Below, piece by piece: positions 21,201-29,866 of a stretch of DNA of 42,865 bases. The stretch is from positions 1 to 42,865 of the forward strand of contig NZ_LYMK01000054.1 in NCBI RefSeq assembly GCF_002157355.1, read 5' to 3'. The stretch is from Variovorax sp. JS1663 (GTDB taxonomy: Bacteria > Pseudomonadota > Gammaproteobacteria > Burkholderiales > Burkholderiaceae_C). Each line of letters starts with the position of its first letter. The first letter of the stretch is position 1. The position numbers were made by a program, and so were the translations under genes. The notes beneath the pieces are model-generated. The model had not been told where the DNA came from, made no database searches, and saw nothing but the letters and a program-made list of their open reading frames with translations.

Positions 21201-22913
21201 GTGGCTGAAGAAGATCTGAAGGAAGGCACGCCGGCACCTGCCGCCAACGTCGAGGTTCGGGGCAGCAAAAGCTCGAAGCTGTTCAAGGCTGCGGCTTTGT
21301 TCGCCTCGGGGGTCACGGCGACTGCCGCAATGATGGGCCCGGGCGCCCAGAAGATCGCCGACGTGATCGCAGACATGCAGGCGCGCGGCCACCAGGCGAA
21401 GCAGATCGCCCCCACGGCCAAGGCGCCCACCGCCACGCAGACCGTACAGGCAGCCCAGCCCACCCAAACCGCCAGGATCCACGCCGCGCCGGTCATGCAC
21501 GAGACCGATCGGACCCGCGTGCAGATCCTGAGCCGACCGGTCCCTTCAGACACGCGAGCAGCGGCCGAGATGGCCCGAGCGCTGGCACTGCCCAAGGACA
21601 CGCAGGTCGAGATGCCATCGTCCGAGCAGACCGCCGTCCTGGCCTATGGGCAGTTCGCCCCAATCGCCACTCGCGTCTTCAACAACGCCACGAAGCAGAA
21701 AGAGACGCATTGGACGTTGCATCCATGGGATGTGGCGCGCCTGGCCGACCAGGCCTCGGCCGAGCTCTACAAGGAACGGCGCATCCGCGTCGAGCCCCGC
21801 CTCATCGCCGGCGCCTACTACACGGAAAGCCGCGGCGTCGTGCAGATCGGCTTCGATCGCAAGGGCGTCGAGCTGCTCAACAAGGGCAAGTCGATCGACG
21901 AAGTACTCAAGAGTGGGGCCAAGGCCAGTTACGGCCTCTTCCAGATCGACCAGCAGCACGCCGGCGCCAAGGACATCGACCCGGTGCGCGGCGCCAAGAA
22001 GGCTGCGGAGTTCCTCGCCGAAGGCCAGGCGAACATGAAGCGCTACCCGAACCTGGGCATGGTCGCTGTCTCCGCCACCTACAACGTCAGCAGCAGCCTG
22101 CGGGAGAAGATCTTCACCGGCGCGCCGCTCGATGAGCAGGAGACCAGGTCCTACGAGGCCGTGCAGAGCCATGCGGCCAGCATGTCGTACGGTGCCGCGC
22201 TCTATGACGTCGCGCACCGCACCCACCAGCAGCACTTGGCGCAGGCCCAGAAGCTGGGACAGCCGATCGCGGTGGCAGCCGACACCGTGAAGCGTGCCGA
22301 TTCCCTGGCGAGCGAGCGCGTCGACGCCGTGATGGCGCTGACGGGTCGCAAGTTCCAGGAGCCGATTGCGGCAGCACCGGAAAGAGTGGCGCAAACCACC
22401 TCGGTCCCGACGGCGCTCGTGGCCACGGTCAGCGCGTCGACACCCGCGCCGGCTGCAATGGCAGCAGCGCCAGCACCAGCACCCCCAGCACCGGTGGCAG
22501 ACGCAGTGCGCGCACCAACCACCGCGATCGCTCATGCCCAGGCAGCGGCCGAGGCGCCGGCGAAGGCCGCGGCGGCCAAACCCTCGCTGCGCGAGGCCAT
22601 GAACCTGGCCCCCGCCGCCAGCCACAGCAGGCCGGCTCGAGCAGCACCGGTTCGCCGGTCCAACGAGGCGGCCGCACCTCGGGCCTCTTCGACAGCGGAA
22701 ATGGACCGATTCATCCTCGCTGGTGGTGCCCGCGAGACACGCGCCGCAGCTGCGGAGCAGGCGATCGTGGTCCCGTCGCCCGATCGCGCGCGCGCCGCCC
22801 TCAACGGCTCGATCACCGACTGGAAGAGCAGCGCCGCGTCGGTGCTGGGCCGCGTCGCCGCCTTCCACGAGCGGCGCACGCGCGAGATGGCGGGCCAGCG
22901 CGAAGCGCCGTAG
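21201..22913 (+). CDS. Lytic transglycosylase-like protein with the VE-x-HG-like N-terminal module
   Basis: Predicted peptidoglycan lytic transglycosylase (lysozyme-like SLT fold). The key blocks are in order: YTESRG with likely catalytic Glu209, ASYGLFQID (243-250) corresponding to GLMQI, and SATYN (291-295) corresponding to AYN. The N-terminus reads NVEVRGSKSSKLFKAAALFASGVTATAAMM, close to the VEIHGSDxxW-plus-export segment of the metalloproteases, with Arg for His. The C-terminal 250 residues are Ala/Pro-rich with long disordered stretches and no second enzyme domain. Start is GTG 21201. In T4SS such enzymes open the wall for the channel (VirB1 role); that role is inferred here from family knowledge and context. 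Confidence 0.8.
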   Translation: MAEEDLKEGTPAPAANVEVRGSKSSKLFKAAALFASGVTATAAMMGPGAQKIADVIADMQARGHQAKQIAPTAKAPTATQTVQAAQPTQTARIHAAPVMHETDRTRVQILSRPVPSDTRAAAEMARALALPKDTQVEMPSSEQTAVLAYGQFAPIATRVFNNATKQKETHWTLHPWDVARLADQASAELYKERRIRVEPRLIAGAYYTESRGVVQIGFDRKGVELLNKGKSIDEVLKSGAKASYGLFQIDQQHAGAKDIDPVRGAKKAAEFLAEGQANMKRYPNLGMVAVSATYNVSSSLREKIFTGAPLDEQETRSYEAVQSHAASMSYGAALYDVAHRTHQQHLAQAQKLGQPIAVAADTVKRADSLASERVDAVMALTGRKFQEPIAAAPERVAQTTSVPTALVATVSASTPAPAAMAAAPAPAPPAPVADAVRAPTTAIAHAQAAAEAPAKAAAAKPSLREAMNLAPAASHSRPARAAPVRRSNEAAAPRASSTAEMDRFILAGGARETRAAAAEQAIVVPSPDRARAALNGSITDWKSSAASVLGRVAAFHERRTREMAGQREAP

Positions 22914-22920
22914 CGGACTC

Positions 22921-22968
22921 CTTTGTTGCGCCGATTGTTTCGCTGCGCAATGAACACCGCAACAAAAG
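22921..22968. promoter_or_regulatory. Candidate operator, dispersed motif (copy A), inside a 10-bp inverted repeat
   Basis: CTTTGTTGCG (22921-22930) pairs with CGCAACAAAG-type sequence at 22959-22968, and between them lies ATTGTTTCGCTGCGCAA, 17 bases identical to copy C at 41158. It lies 8 nt after the transglycosylase stop and about 195 nt before the lipoprotein. It could act as a terminator hairpin, an operator, or both. Confidence 0.5.
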
Positions 22969-23162
22969 GGACCTCCTGCGCGGAGCCTCGAGGGACCGAA
23001 AGCGTTGGATCAGTGCAGCTCAGGACGCTGTGAACCGTGAAAAACTGCGCACTCGGAAGTGCCTGTTACACCGGAATGGCAGCCCCTGCGCAGTTCACCA
23101 CTGTCTCTTCCACGTGCAATCGGTACCATTCCGGCCGCTCACGCAACATGACAAGAGGCACT

Positions 23163-23870
23163 ATGCGTTTCCTTCTCATCACCGCCGCAGCCGTCTTGGC
23201 AGCCGGCTGCGCCCAGCCGGTCTGGGTTAAACCCGGTGCGTCCCAGAACGATTTTGCGAGCGACAGGTACACCTGCATGCAGGATTCCCAGCAACGAGTG
23301 GGCGGTGCGGTCGTCAATCAGTTCGGTGGCAGTGCAACCAACACTGTGGTAACAAACGGCAACCTTTTCGGCTCGTGCATGAACGCAAAGGGCTGGTACC
23401 TGACCAGGCCGAATGCGCAGCAGCAAAGCCCCAGCGCCGGCGCCACTCCTTCGGCCCCTTCGAACCCTCTTGCGGAGGTCGACCGCGAGGCTTCGCGCCA
23501 AGCCGAAGCCACCTGCGTTGATCCTGCGCTGCAGGTCCTCTGGGCCAAGAGCCCGTGCAAGATCGAGAGCATCACCCTCGCGCACTTGGCGGACACGTCG
23601 TACGCCAACGATGCGCAGCGTGAGGCCCTTGTGTTGGCCCGTCAGAAGTACAACGAGCGAGTCGTCACGGCCTCGCGCGCCTACAGGTCCTTAGGCGGCG
23701 CTCGGGGCGCCGCATTTGCGCAGCTGCTTGAGGAGAACTCCGCTCGGCTAGAGAAAGCAGCACTCGCTGCGTACAGCGGCAAGATGACCTGGGGCGAGTA
23801 CAACCAGGCGCGCAAGGACGCCTCAAAGCAGTTTCGCGATGAGCAAGCGAAGCTGGTCGCTGCTCGCTGA
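23163..23870 (+). CDS. Outer-membrane-type lipoprotein of unknown function
   Basis: ATG 23163 has AGAGG just upstream. The signal peptide MRFLLITAAAVLAAGC ends in a clear lipobox (LAAGC). The mature protein starts CAQPVWVKPGASQNDFASDRYTCMQ, a pattern seen in many small proteobacterial lipoproteins (W-x-KPGA-x-x-x-DF-x-x-D-x-x-C). A Pro/Ser linker and a long helical C-terminal half (AREALVLARQKYNERVV-like to ASKQFRDEQAKLVAAR) follow, perhaps coiled coil. Five or more cysteines could form disulfides. It ends 3 nt from the convergent HerA-like gene. T4SS lipoprotein (VirB7-like) is conceivable but it is far larger than those. Confidence 0.7.
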   Translation: MRFLLITAAAVLAAGCAQPVWVKPGASQNDFASDRYTCMQDSQQRVGGAVVNQFGGSATNTVVTNGNLFGSCMNAKGWYLTRPNAQQQSPSAGATPSAPSNPLAEVDREASRQAEATCVDPALQVLWAKSPCKIESITLAHLADTSYANDAQREALVLARQKYNERVVTASRAYRSLGGARGAAFAQLLEENSARLEKAALAAYSGKMTWGEYNQARKDASKQFRDEQAKLVAAR

Positions 23871-23872
23871 CG

Positions 23873-25363
23873 CTATCCAGATACCCGAACCAGCTTGAAC
23901 TGCGGCGCCTGCTCGCCCCGAACCGAGGTCTGGATGGCCGCCACCTTGCCGGGCACGACCGCATTCAGCACATCCTTGTCGATGCGCATCTTCCGCACGG
24001 TGCCGTCGAAGTAGAGCGAGTCCAGGCCGAGCAGGATCTTGGTGCCGCAGTTAGCCAGAAAGTCCTCGGAGAAGTGGGTGGGGCTCTGGCTCGCCGCGAT
24101 CAGCGCCACTCCAAATTTGCGGGCCTCCTTCGCGAGTCGATCCAGGATATTGGTGTCCTTGTCGGCGAAGAACTGGTGGGCTTCGTCCACGACGATCACG
24201 TCGCGCAGCTCGGCCGCGCCCTTCACGATTCCACGCTCGCGTGCGCTCTCGAAGATTTCGGTGAGCCGGGTCCAGACGAACATCTTCTGCTCGGTCCCGG
24301 AGAGCGCGGTGAGGTTGTAGCGCCACACCGGTGCCGCATCATCGAAGGGCGGCTCCGCGCTGCGATAGATCCCGCTGGCCACGATTGTCTCCAGGCGGTT
24401 CACGATGCTTCTGATCGTGTCCATTGTGTCGTAGCGGATCAGCGCGTCGAGCTCCTTGCCGGTGGCGATGCCGGCCACGTACTCGCTGAAGGACTCGATC
24501 ACGTCGTCGACTCCGCGCGCAACCTCTTGCCGAGCCTCTTCGACGTCCTCTCCATTGCCAAGACCTGCGGCGAACTTGCGCGCCTTCGCTTGCCATGACA
24601 CCACGCGCTTGTTGTGCTCCTCCAGAAGCCGCGTCGATTTCGTACCACCGCCCGTGGTCAAGGTGCGCAGACGGGTTTTCGCATACGCGGCCGCCTCCGC
24701 CAGCGATGGGTAGTGCTTGCCGAAGCGCTTGCAGGGATACCGCTCCAGCGGTCCTTCGTGGCGATCGGTCCACCAGCAGCGCGCGTCGCGATCGAACTGC
24801 AGCGTGAGGCCGGCCGCCCGGGCCGCGTCCTTCGCGCCGTCCTTCGACTCGAACGGGATGTCCAGGTAGATGCGGCCGTCTCCCGGCGGCACATCGCCCG
24901 GCTCTTCATGCCAGGTCGACGCGTCGTCGGCGCGGAAGCCGTGCATGGCGTACAGGTCCTGCAACAGGTTTCGCAGCGAGGCCACCTGCCGGTCGCCCAT
25001 CGGCGTGCGGCTCGAGTCGTTCACCATCTCGATGAACGCCTGGATCCTCTTTCTCACGCCACCGTAGTGCGGGTTACTCGAGAGCTTGAGCGGGTTGATG
25101 CCGTAGGGGGTCGACTCGGAGAAGATGACGGTCGAGCAGTCGTCCAACTCGAGGTCGCCGTGCACATCCATCAGATGCACGCGGACATTGCGCTGTGCGC
25201 GGGTGATCTGGCGAACGATGCGCCGAAGCGAGAAGGTCTTGCCGCTGCCCGATTTGCCGGCCAACAGCATGTGCCCGTTGACAGCATCCGCCTCGGACCA
25301 GGCCACCGGCACCTGCTGCCCGCGCTGGAGCATCGGATCGTCGAAGCCGAAGATGATTCGCAT
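23873..25363 (-). CDS. HerA/VirB4-like ATPase with inserted DUF5710-like domain
   Basis: Predicted hexameric DNA- or protein-pumping ATPase of the HerA/FtsK superfamily. Walker A is GKSGSGKT (36-43), Walker B is DVIVVDEAHQFF (388-399), and ASQSPTHFSEDFLANC follows as in HerA/VirB4 proteins. Between them is an inserted segment at about 164-209 (RIYLDIPFESKDGAKDAARAAG ... CWWTDR). It matches the short domain (DUF5710-like: YLxVPxxEKDxAKxxGAxWDxxxKxWY) found in plasmid primases and helicases. No transmembrane helix, so it is not a classical VirD4. I chose ATG 25363, just before the conserved FGFDDP; a GTG at 25462, 12 nt after the upstream gene's stop, is possible. It is likely co-transcribed with the HAD gene. 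Confidence 0.8.
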   Translation of the reverse strand: MRIIFGFDDPMLQRGQQVPVAWSEADAVNGHMLLAGKSGSGKTFSLRRIVRQITRAQRNVRVHLMDVHGDLELDDCSTVIFSESTPYGINPLKLSSNPHYGGVRKRIQAFIEMVNDSSRTPMGDRQVASLRNLLQDLYAMHGFRADDASTWHEEPGDVPPGDGRIYLDIPFESKDGAKDAARAAGLTLQFDRDARCWWTDRHEGPLERYPCKRFGKHYPSLAEAAAYAKTRLRTLTTGGGTKSTRLLEEHNKRVVSWQAKARKFAAGLGNGEDVEEARQEVARGVDDVIESFSEYVAGIATGKELDALIRYDTMDTIRSIVNRLETIVASGIYRSAEPPFDDAAPVWRYNLTALSGTEQKMFVWTRLTEIFESARERGIVKGAAELRDVIVVDEAHQFFADKDTNILDRLAKEARKFGVALIAASQSPTHFSEDFLANCGTKILLGLDSLYFDGTVRKMRIDKDVLNAVVPGKVAAIQTSVRGEQAPQFKLVRVSG

Positions 25364-25473
25364 GACCGCCGGTGAACCTGCCGCTTGCACTAGCTGCACA
25401 GGCGGACTCGCGGGAGGTCGCTTTTCGAGACCGGTGGTACTGAACGCTGAGATCGCCACTGGGGATGCGGCCC

Positions 25474-26073
25474 TCAGAAACTGGAGGACGGCCCAGCGCC
25501 AAACTCTGGCGCAGCGAGCTCGCTGCAAGCCGAATCAAGCATGGCGGCGAGGCGGACGCGCGTGTGGGCGACGGACAAGCCCAGATTCGGGTCCGTGAGA
25601 AGGAGTCGGCCGGCTACGCCTTCGTCGCTGGCGAAGAACTCGGGCCGGTCATCGATGACCACAAGCTCGTCCAGCGTCAACTCCGGGACGTTCGCTTCAC
25701 GGCGTGATTCGTTGATCCAGTCGAGCGATTGGCGAATGAATTCCGGCGCGGGGGCACTGAGGTCCACAAAGTAGGCCGGCGGCTGGATGACTCGATCGCT
25801 CAAGTCCCCCAGCAGATGCGCCAGCGTTGCCTGGTCGAACTTTCTGCGCCAGGTCGAGTGCACGAGGATGGCCACTTCGTGACGCTCGGCCAGCATATCG
25901 ACGAGGTGGTCCAACCAAACGAGGCGGCCCTGGGCCTTCATCTGAACAGCTAGCAAGGGACCGCTGGTCGGAGTGCTCGCCAGGTGAATGGCGTCGGAGG
26001 CCCGGTGCAGCACGCCGTCGAAATCCAGGCAGAGAATCGTGTGGCAGAAAGACTGGATCGGCGGCATGCTCAT
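25474..26073 (-). CDS. HAD-fold phosphatase-like protein (RNA-repair HAD type)
   Basis: A 199-residue protein from ATG 26073. HAD motif I is LCLDFDGVLHR (Asp nucleophile and DGVL), motif II is near STWRR, and the acidic motif IV is VVIDDRPEFF. This small single-domain HAD set, with STWR after a helix, is close to the HAD domain described in Swiss-army-knife RNA-repair proteins (HAD_SAK). The assignment is by motif only. It is upstream of and probably in the operon with the HerA-like ATPase, and divergent from the Fic gene across the copy B operator. A phosphatase acting on nucleic-acid ends is plausible but unproven. Confidence 0.65.
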   Translation of the reverse strand: MSMPPIQSFCHTILCLDFDGVLHRASDAIHLASTPTSGPLLAVQMKAQGRLVWLDHLVDMLAERHEVAILVHSTWRRKFDQATLAHLLGDLSDRVIQPPAYFVDLSAPAPEFIRQSLDWINESRREANVPELTLDELVVIDDRPEFFASDEGVAGRLLLTDPNLGLSVAHTRVRLAAMLDSACSELAAPEFGAGPSSSF

Positions 26074-26188
26074 TTCTATTCGTTCGCAGGATTGTATCTG
26101 TGCGGACCAATTATCTCGATGCATGCTCCATGCGAAGAGAATGTTTGAACGCAGCGGTAGATACCGCCTCAAGGCGTTGCTCGAGGTG

Positions 26189-26233
26189 TTTGTTTCGTCC
26201 ATTGTTCTGCGACGAAACAAAGCACGAAACAAT
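26189..26233. promoter_or_regulatory. Candidate operator, dispersed motif (copy B), perfect 11-bp inverted repeat
   Basis: TTTGTTTCGTC (26189-26199) and GACGAAACAAA (26211-26221) are exact reverse complements with an 11-nt spacer that contains CATTGTTCTGC. A further direct half-site, CACGAAACAAT, follows at 26223-26233. It lies between the divergent HAD and Fic genes, about 115 and 76 nt from their starts. Confidence 0.55.
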
Positions 26234-26308
26234 CGCACACAGGTGCACCCGCTTTCCATAGCATCAGGCTCACACGGACTAGCGATCGGCGCACGGGCGC
26301 CATCCGAG

Positions 26309-27691
26309 ATGCACATGGACCTCAAGCAGATCACCGACCTCCACAAGCGCGAGTTGGCGTACCACATCGGAATGGCTGGAACCACCGATGGGATTTCCAT
26401 CGGGGAGCTGATGGACAAGTGCTCTTCGATCCAGGATGGCGACCTCGGACGCACCGCAGTCTGGCGCCGGCTCAAGCAGCTGGGTATGGAAGGCCTCGCG
26501 CAGTTAATTGATGCCGGCAGCCGCCGCAGTGCCTACTACATCCCCACGGATGCTCTGCGACGAGCTGCCTTGCGCATGCACCTCGCCACAGACGCGAGGA
26601 CGCGGCCACATGTCGCCTACGACCGCGGGATGCTGGACAGCTACGTACCCAACGAGACCCGATACCTGCGCTCCGATGAGGTGGAAAGCCTCCATGCGGC
26701 GTGTGCACCAGGCACCTTGAAGCGTGGCGACCGCCAGGACCGGGACATGCGCCGGTTCATGTCCGACCTCTCCTATGCATCCAGCCGCCTGGAAGGGGTC
26801 GACTACGGGCACCTGGCCACGAAGAGCTTCTTCGAGGAGGACACACCCATCAGCAACTTGGCCCCGGTCGATCGCAAGGTGCTCATGAACCACTTCCAAG
26901 CGGCCAAGTTCATCGTCGAGGGAATTCACCAGCCGACCCGGGACGGGGACGTGGGGATCAACGAGCACGACATCCGCAGCATCCACGCCATTCTGTCCAG
27001 TGGGCTGCTGAGCAACCCCATGCGCCAGGGCGCAATTCGGAATACGGCCGTGAGGATCAGCTCCAGCAGCTACATCCCGCCGGCCATTCCCGCCGAGATC
27101 GAGCGGTTGTTCAGCCAGATCGTGCGGAAGGCCGCCGAGATCATCGACCCGTACGAGCAGTCTCTATTCCTTCTTGTTCACGTGCCCTACCTGCAGCCGT
27201 TCCACGACTGCAACAAGCGCGTCGCGCGCCTGTGCACCAACATCCCCCTCCTGCGCAATGGAATCCTGCCGATCAGCTGGCTCGACGTGAACAAGGACGA
27301 CATGGAGTTCGGCCTGGCGGCCGTCTACGAGCAACGCGATCCCCGGATCCTCACGGAGGTCTACGTGCAAGCCTGCCATCGCTCCTTCGAGAGCTTCACA
27401 ATCACTCAGGCCGCACGCGACCCGGATGAGATCGACCTTCGGTACGACAACGAGCTGCGCCAGGTCGTGCGAGCGGCGGTCCTGGACAGCATTGCCATTA
27501 CAGCGCCCGCGAGCGTCGAGGGAGCCGACTCGACGGCTTTCGTCGATCGGGTGACGGAGATCCTGGGGGCATGCCTGGGGAATCCGTTCGTGGGAGCAGC
27601 GTACGGATTGAGGCTGCCGGATATTCAGCGATTCGCCGAGCGCGAGGCCGCACTGGAAAGCCACTGCGTCACGGACCGCGCCACGGCATAG
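26309..27691 (+). CDS. Fic-domain protein with winged-helix N-terminus (QPF variant)
   Basis: Fic proteins transfer AMP or related groups to target proteins. From ATG 26309 (460 residues) there is a winged-helix-like N-terminus (GISIGELMDKCSS ... TAVWRRLKQLG ... SRRSAYYIP). The inhibitory helix motif SSRLEG (158-163, S-x-x-x-E-G) is typical of class II Fic. The Fic core reads QPFHDCNKRVAR (296-307). The usual catalytic His of HPFxxGN(G/K)R is Gln here and the Gly is Cys. I recall other YLQPFEDVNKR-type Fic proteins, so this is probably a subfamily feature, not a single loss, and activity may be absent or different. The downstream NIPLLRNGILPISWLDV and YE-x-R regions fit that subfamily. The start is uncertain; the frame is open upstream through the operator. 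Confidence 0.8.
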   Translation: MHMDLKQITDLHKRELAYHIGMAGTTDGISIGELMDKCSSIQDGDLGRTAVWRRLKQLGMEGLAQLIDAGSRRSAYYIPTDALRRAALRMHLATDARTRPHVAYDRGMLDSYVPNETRYLRSDEVESLHAACAPGTLKRGDRQDRDMRRFMSDLSYASSRLEGVDYGHLATKSFFEEDTPISNLAPVDRKVLMNHFQAAKFIVEGIHQPTRDGDVGINEHDIRSIHAILSSGLLSNPMRQGAIRNTAVRISSSSYIPPAIPAEIERLFSQIVRKAAEIIDPYEQSLFLLVHVPYLQPFHDCNKRVARLCTNIPLLRNGILPISWLDVNKDDMEFGLAAVYEQRDPRILTEVYVQACHRSFESFTITQAARDPDEIDLRYDNELRQVVRAAVLDSIAITAPASVEGADSTAFVDRVTEILGACLGNPFVGAAYGLRLPDIQRFAEREAALESHCVTDRATA

Positions 27692-27720
27692 GCTTCCCTT
27701 TTCCCTCCGCCGACCCGACC

Positions 27721-29359
27721 TCAAACGCCGGCCGCCTGCGCGGTCTTGGAACCTGACCGAAGTGGCCCACGCAAGGCGCCCACGCCAAAGACGATCAGAA
27801 TCCATGCCAGACACACTGCCTTCAGAATAAAGAAGACAAGAGTCCGCCAAAACACCCCTTCCGAAGATGCCACCGAAGAGAACGCGGTGTGCTCAAGCAC
27901 GTCGAACAGCAGCAAGCCCCAGAGACCAAGGTGTACGCGTGCTGCGGCAAACGGCAGTCTGACGCCCTCTACCACCGGTGCAGCGCTCCACCGCCGGAGC
28001 GACCACGCGAGGGGGTATGGCAGGCAAAGCCAGGCAAACGCCAGTGCAGCGGTCCACCAGCCTGTCCGTGGAGCATCCGCGCTCCAACATTGCAAGGGCA
28101 CGCCTTTCAGGAACTGCTCGATCGACGTGGCTGCGGACAGTGTTCGTGTCAACCAATCGGGGCCCTCCCTCAACAGGCAAGCACCTTCAGCGCTGGCCGC
28201 AAAGCAAGCGATCGTGAGCGCAAAGACGATGAGGCCGAATAGCGGCCAGTGCCACCACGGCTTCGAACGCTTTGCTGCCGTCGCGCCCCCAACAGGCATT
28301 GCCGTGGAATGGAAATGCGCCGTTGCCTTCCGCTTGCGCGTGTTCACCCCTGTCAGCACCCAGTATGGGCACTCCAGCGTCTGATCGTGCAGCGGTTGGT
28401 TCGCGTCCTCCGGGAAAATGAGCCGGTTCTCGGCGAACTCCAGATCGCGGCCGGCCTCGTGGATCATCCAGTTGAGAGCAATGTTCGAAAGACCGTCCTC
28501 GTTATACGAACCTCCGACGTCGCTGTGGACACCCCGGAACCAGGTCTGCTTGAAGGAACGGAAAGTCTCCTCCTCTCGGGTGAACGCGGGCTCTCGGTAC
28601 AAGCGCGGCCTGTACTTCGAGCGAGTTTCGTGTAAGGAAACCGCGTGCCGCACATGCACGAACCGCTTGTACTCGAGATCCTTTGAGTTCGTGATCTTCA
28701 CACCGCCGGTCAGCCCGATCGATTCGACGGTGTCCCAGACGCCGGTGAAGTGAATGAGCGGAGTACGCCCAAGGGAAAAGTGCTTGACGACGTCCTCCGC
28801 AAACCGGTCGCTTTGGTCGTTGGCCTCGGCAAAGTACACACGCACGAGCGTGCGCACCATCGGGAGGCACGAGCTGTAGGTCAGCCCATACATGTTGACC
28901 ATGCCACCTACGGCCCGGGCTGTGAAAGCGCCGCGGGAGAATCAAAGAGCCAGATTCGATCACCCGGCATGTACTCCCGACAGAGGAAGTCGTACCCCTG
29001 CTCAACGTTCTCGAACGCGCCCTGGCCGAGCGCAAGACCGCTGATCAGCTTCCACTTTGCGGTGACCCCCGCCAGGAAGCCGGCGGGCGGGAATTCGTTG
29101 TTCGTCCCAACTCCCGGGTCGTAGTAGACGATCTGCTGAACGCCCTGTCTGAAGGCTCCTCCTTGTTGAGGAGCTTCATCAGCTTGATGACGTTGGTTTC
29201 GCCGCTGAACCCGAGAATGTTCCCGGTCCCGTCGAAAAACAGAATCAGGTTTCGGCCCGGCTTCTGCTTCCAGGCGTCATCGGCTTCCTTGCACTGCTGA
29301 AGGACGGCCGCGCGACAGGCGGCACGCCACGCTTCCTTTGCCAGCCCAGTTGATGACAT
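27721..29359 (-). pseudogene. DUF2235/Tle1-type phospholipase effector, two frameshifts
   Basis: Family members are type VI secretion phospholipases or related alpha/beta hydrolases. The start is ATG 29359 with GGAGGG 7 nt upstream. The first part reads GRNLILFFDGTGN and TNVIKLMKLLNKEE. The frame then breaks at about 29150-29165, and FRQGVQQIVYYDPGVGT and MPGDRIWLF continue in a second frame. At about 28942 one base is missing; adding one C on the plus strand there restores GFSRGAFTARAVGGM, the nucleophile motif, in the third segment. FTGVWDTV (Asp) and FRGVHSDVGGSY (His) follow. The C-terminal 190 residues hold about four hydrophobic helices (WWHWPLFGLIVFALTIACF and others). All catalytic motifs are present once the frames are joined. 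Decayed gene or two sequence errors. Confidence 0.75.
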
Positions 29360-29471
29360 CGGGACACCCTCCAGCCGCCTCGTCGCGGGGGCATCGCATC
29401 AGGAGCTTCGCAGATCAAGCCCTACCACCAGTGAGCAGGTCCTTTCCTCCTCCATCCTGGGGAGAGGTCTT

Positions 29472-29864
29472 CTAACCCCCTGCAGGTCGGCAGCGAGGCT
29501 CCTCGATGGTGGAGTCGCAGGCAAGCGGCATCTCCTCGATCTCGCCGGCGATCAGGCGCTTGTAGAAAATGCCTGCATAGGACATGGCGCCCACGCACTT
29601 GTTCACCTCCTCGACCGGGAATCGACCGGTGACCACCACCAGGTTGTCGGCCCACTCCCCGCAACCGGCGTCGCGCAGCTTCTTGCTGGTATTCGCGTAC
29701 CAGGCGGCGATCAGGTCCGGCACGCCATGCTTTTGCAGCGTGCCTTCTGCGGTGTCGATCGCCAGGGAGATCTGATCCAGTGGGCGCCCCACGGGCTCCA
29801 GATGGTCGCTGAAAGGCCGCTTGGCGTGCAGCACGAACTGGCCGCAGTTGAGCCGGTACTCCAC
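29472..29864 (-). CDS. Unknown 130-residue protein
   Basis: GTG 29864 is 2 nt after the upstream stop. Its ribosome-binding GAGG is formed by the last codons of the APRG-tagged gene. The sequence has four cysteines, alpha/beta character (NLVVVTGRFPVEEVNKCVGAMSYAG) and a helical end (FYKRLIAGEIEEM). No export signal or known motif. As the last gene of the helicase-linked minus-strand block it may share its function. Family not recognised. Confidence 0.55.
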   Translation of the reverse strand: MEYRLNCGQFVLHAKRPFSDHLEPVGRPLDQISLAIDTAEGTLQKHGVPDLIAAWYANTSKKLRDAGCGEWADNLVVVTGRFPVEEVNKCVGAMSYAGIFYKRLIAGEIEEMPLACDSTIEEPRCRPAGG

Positions 29865-29866
29865 GG

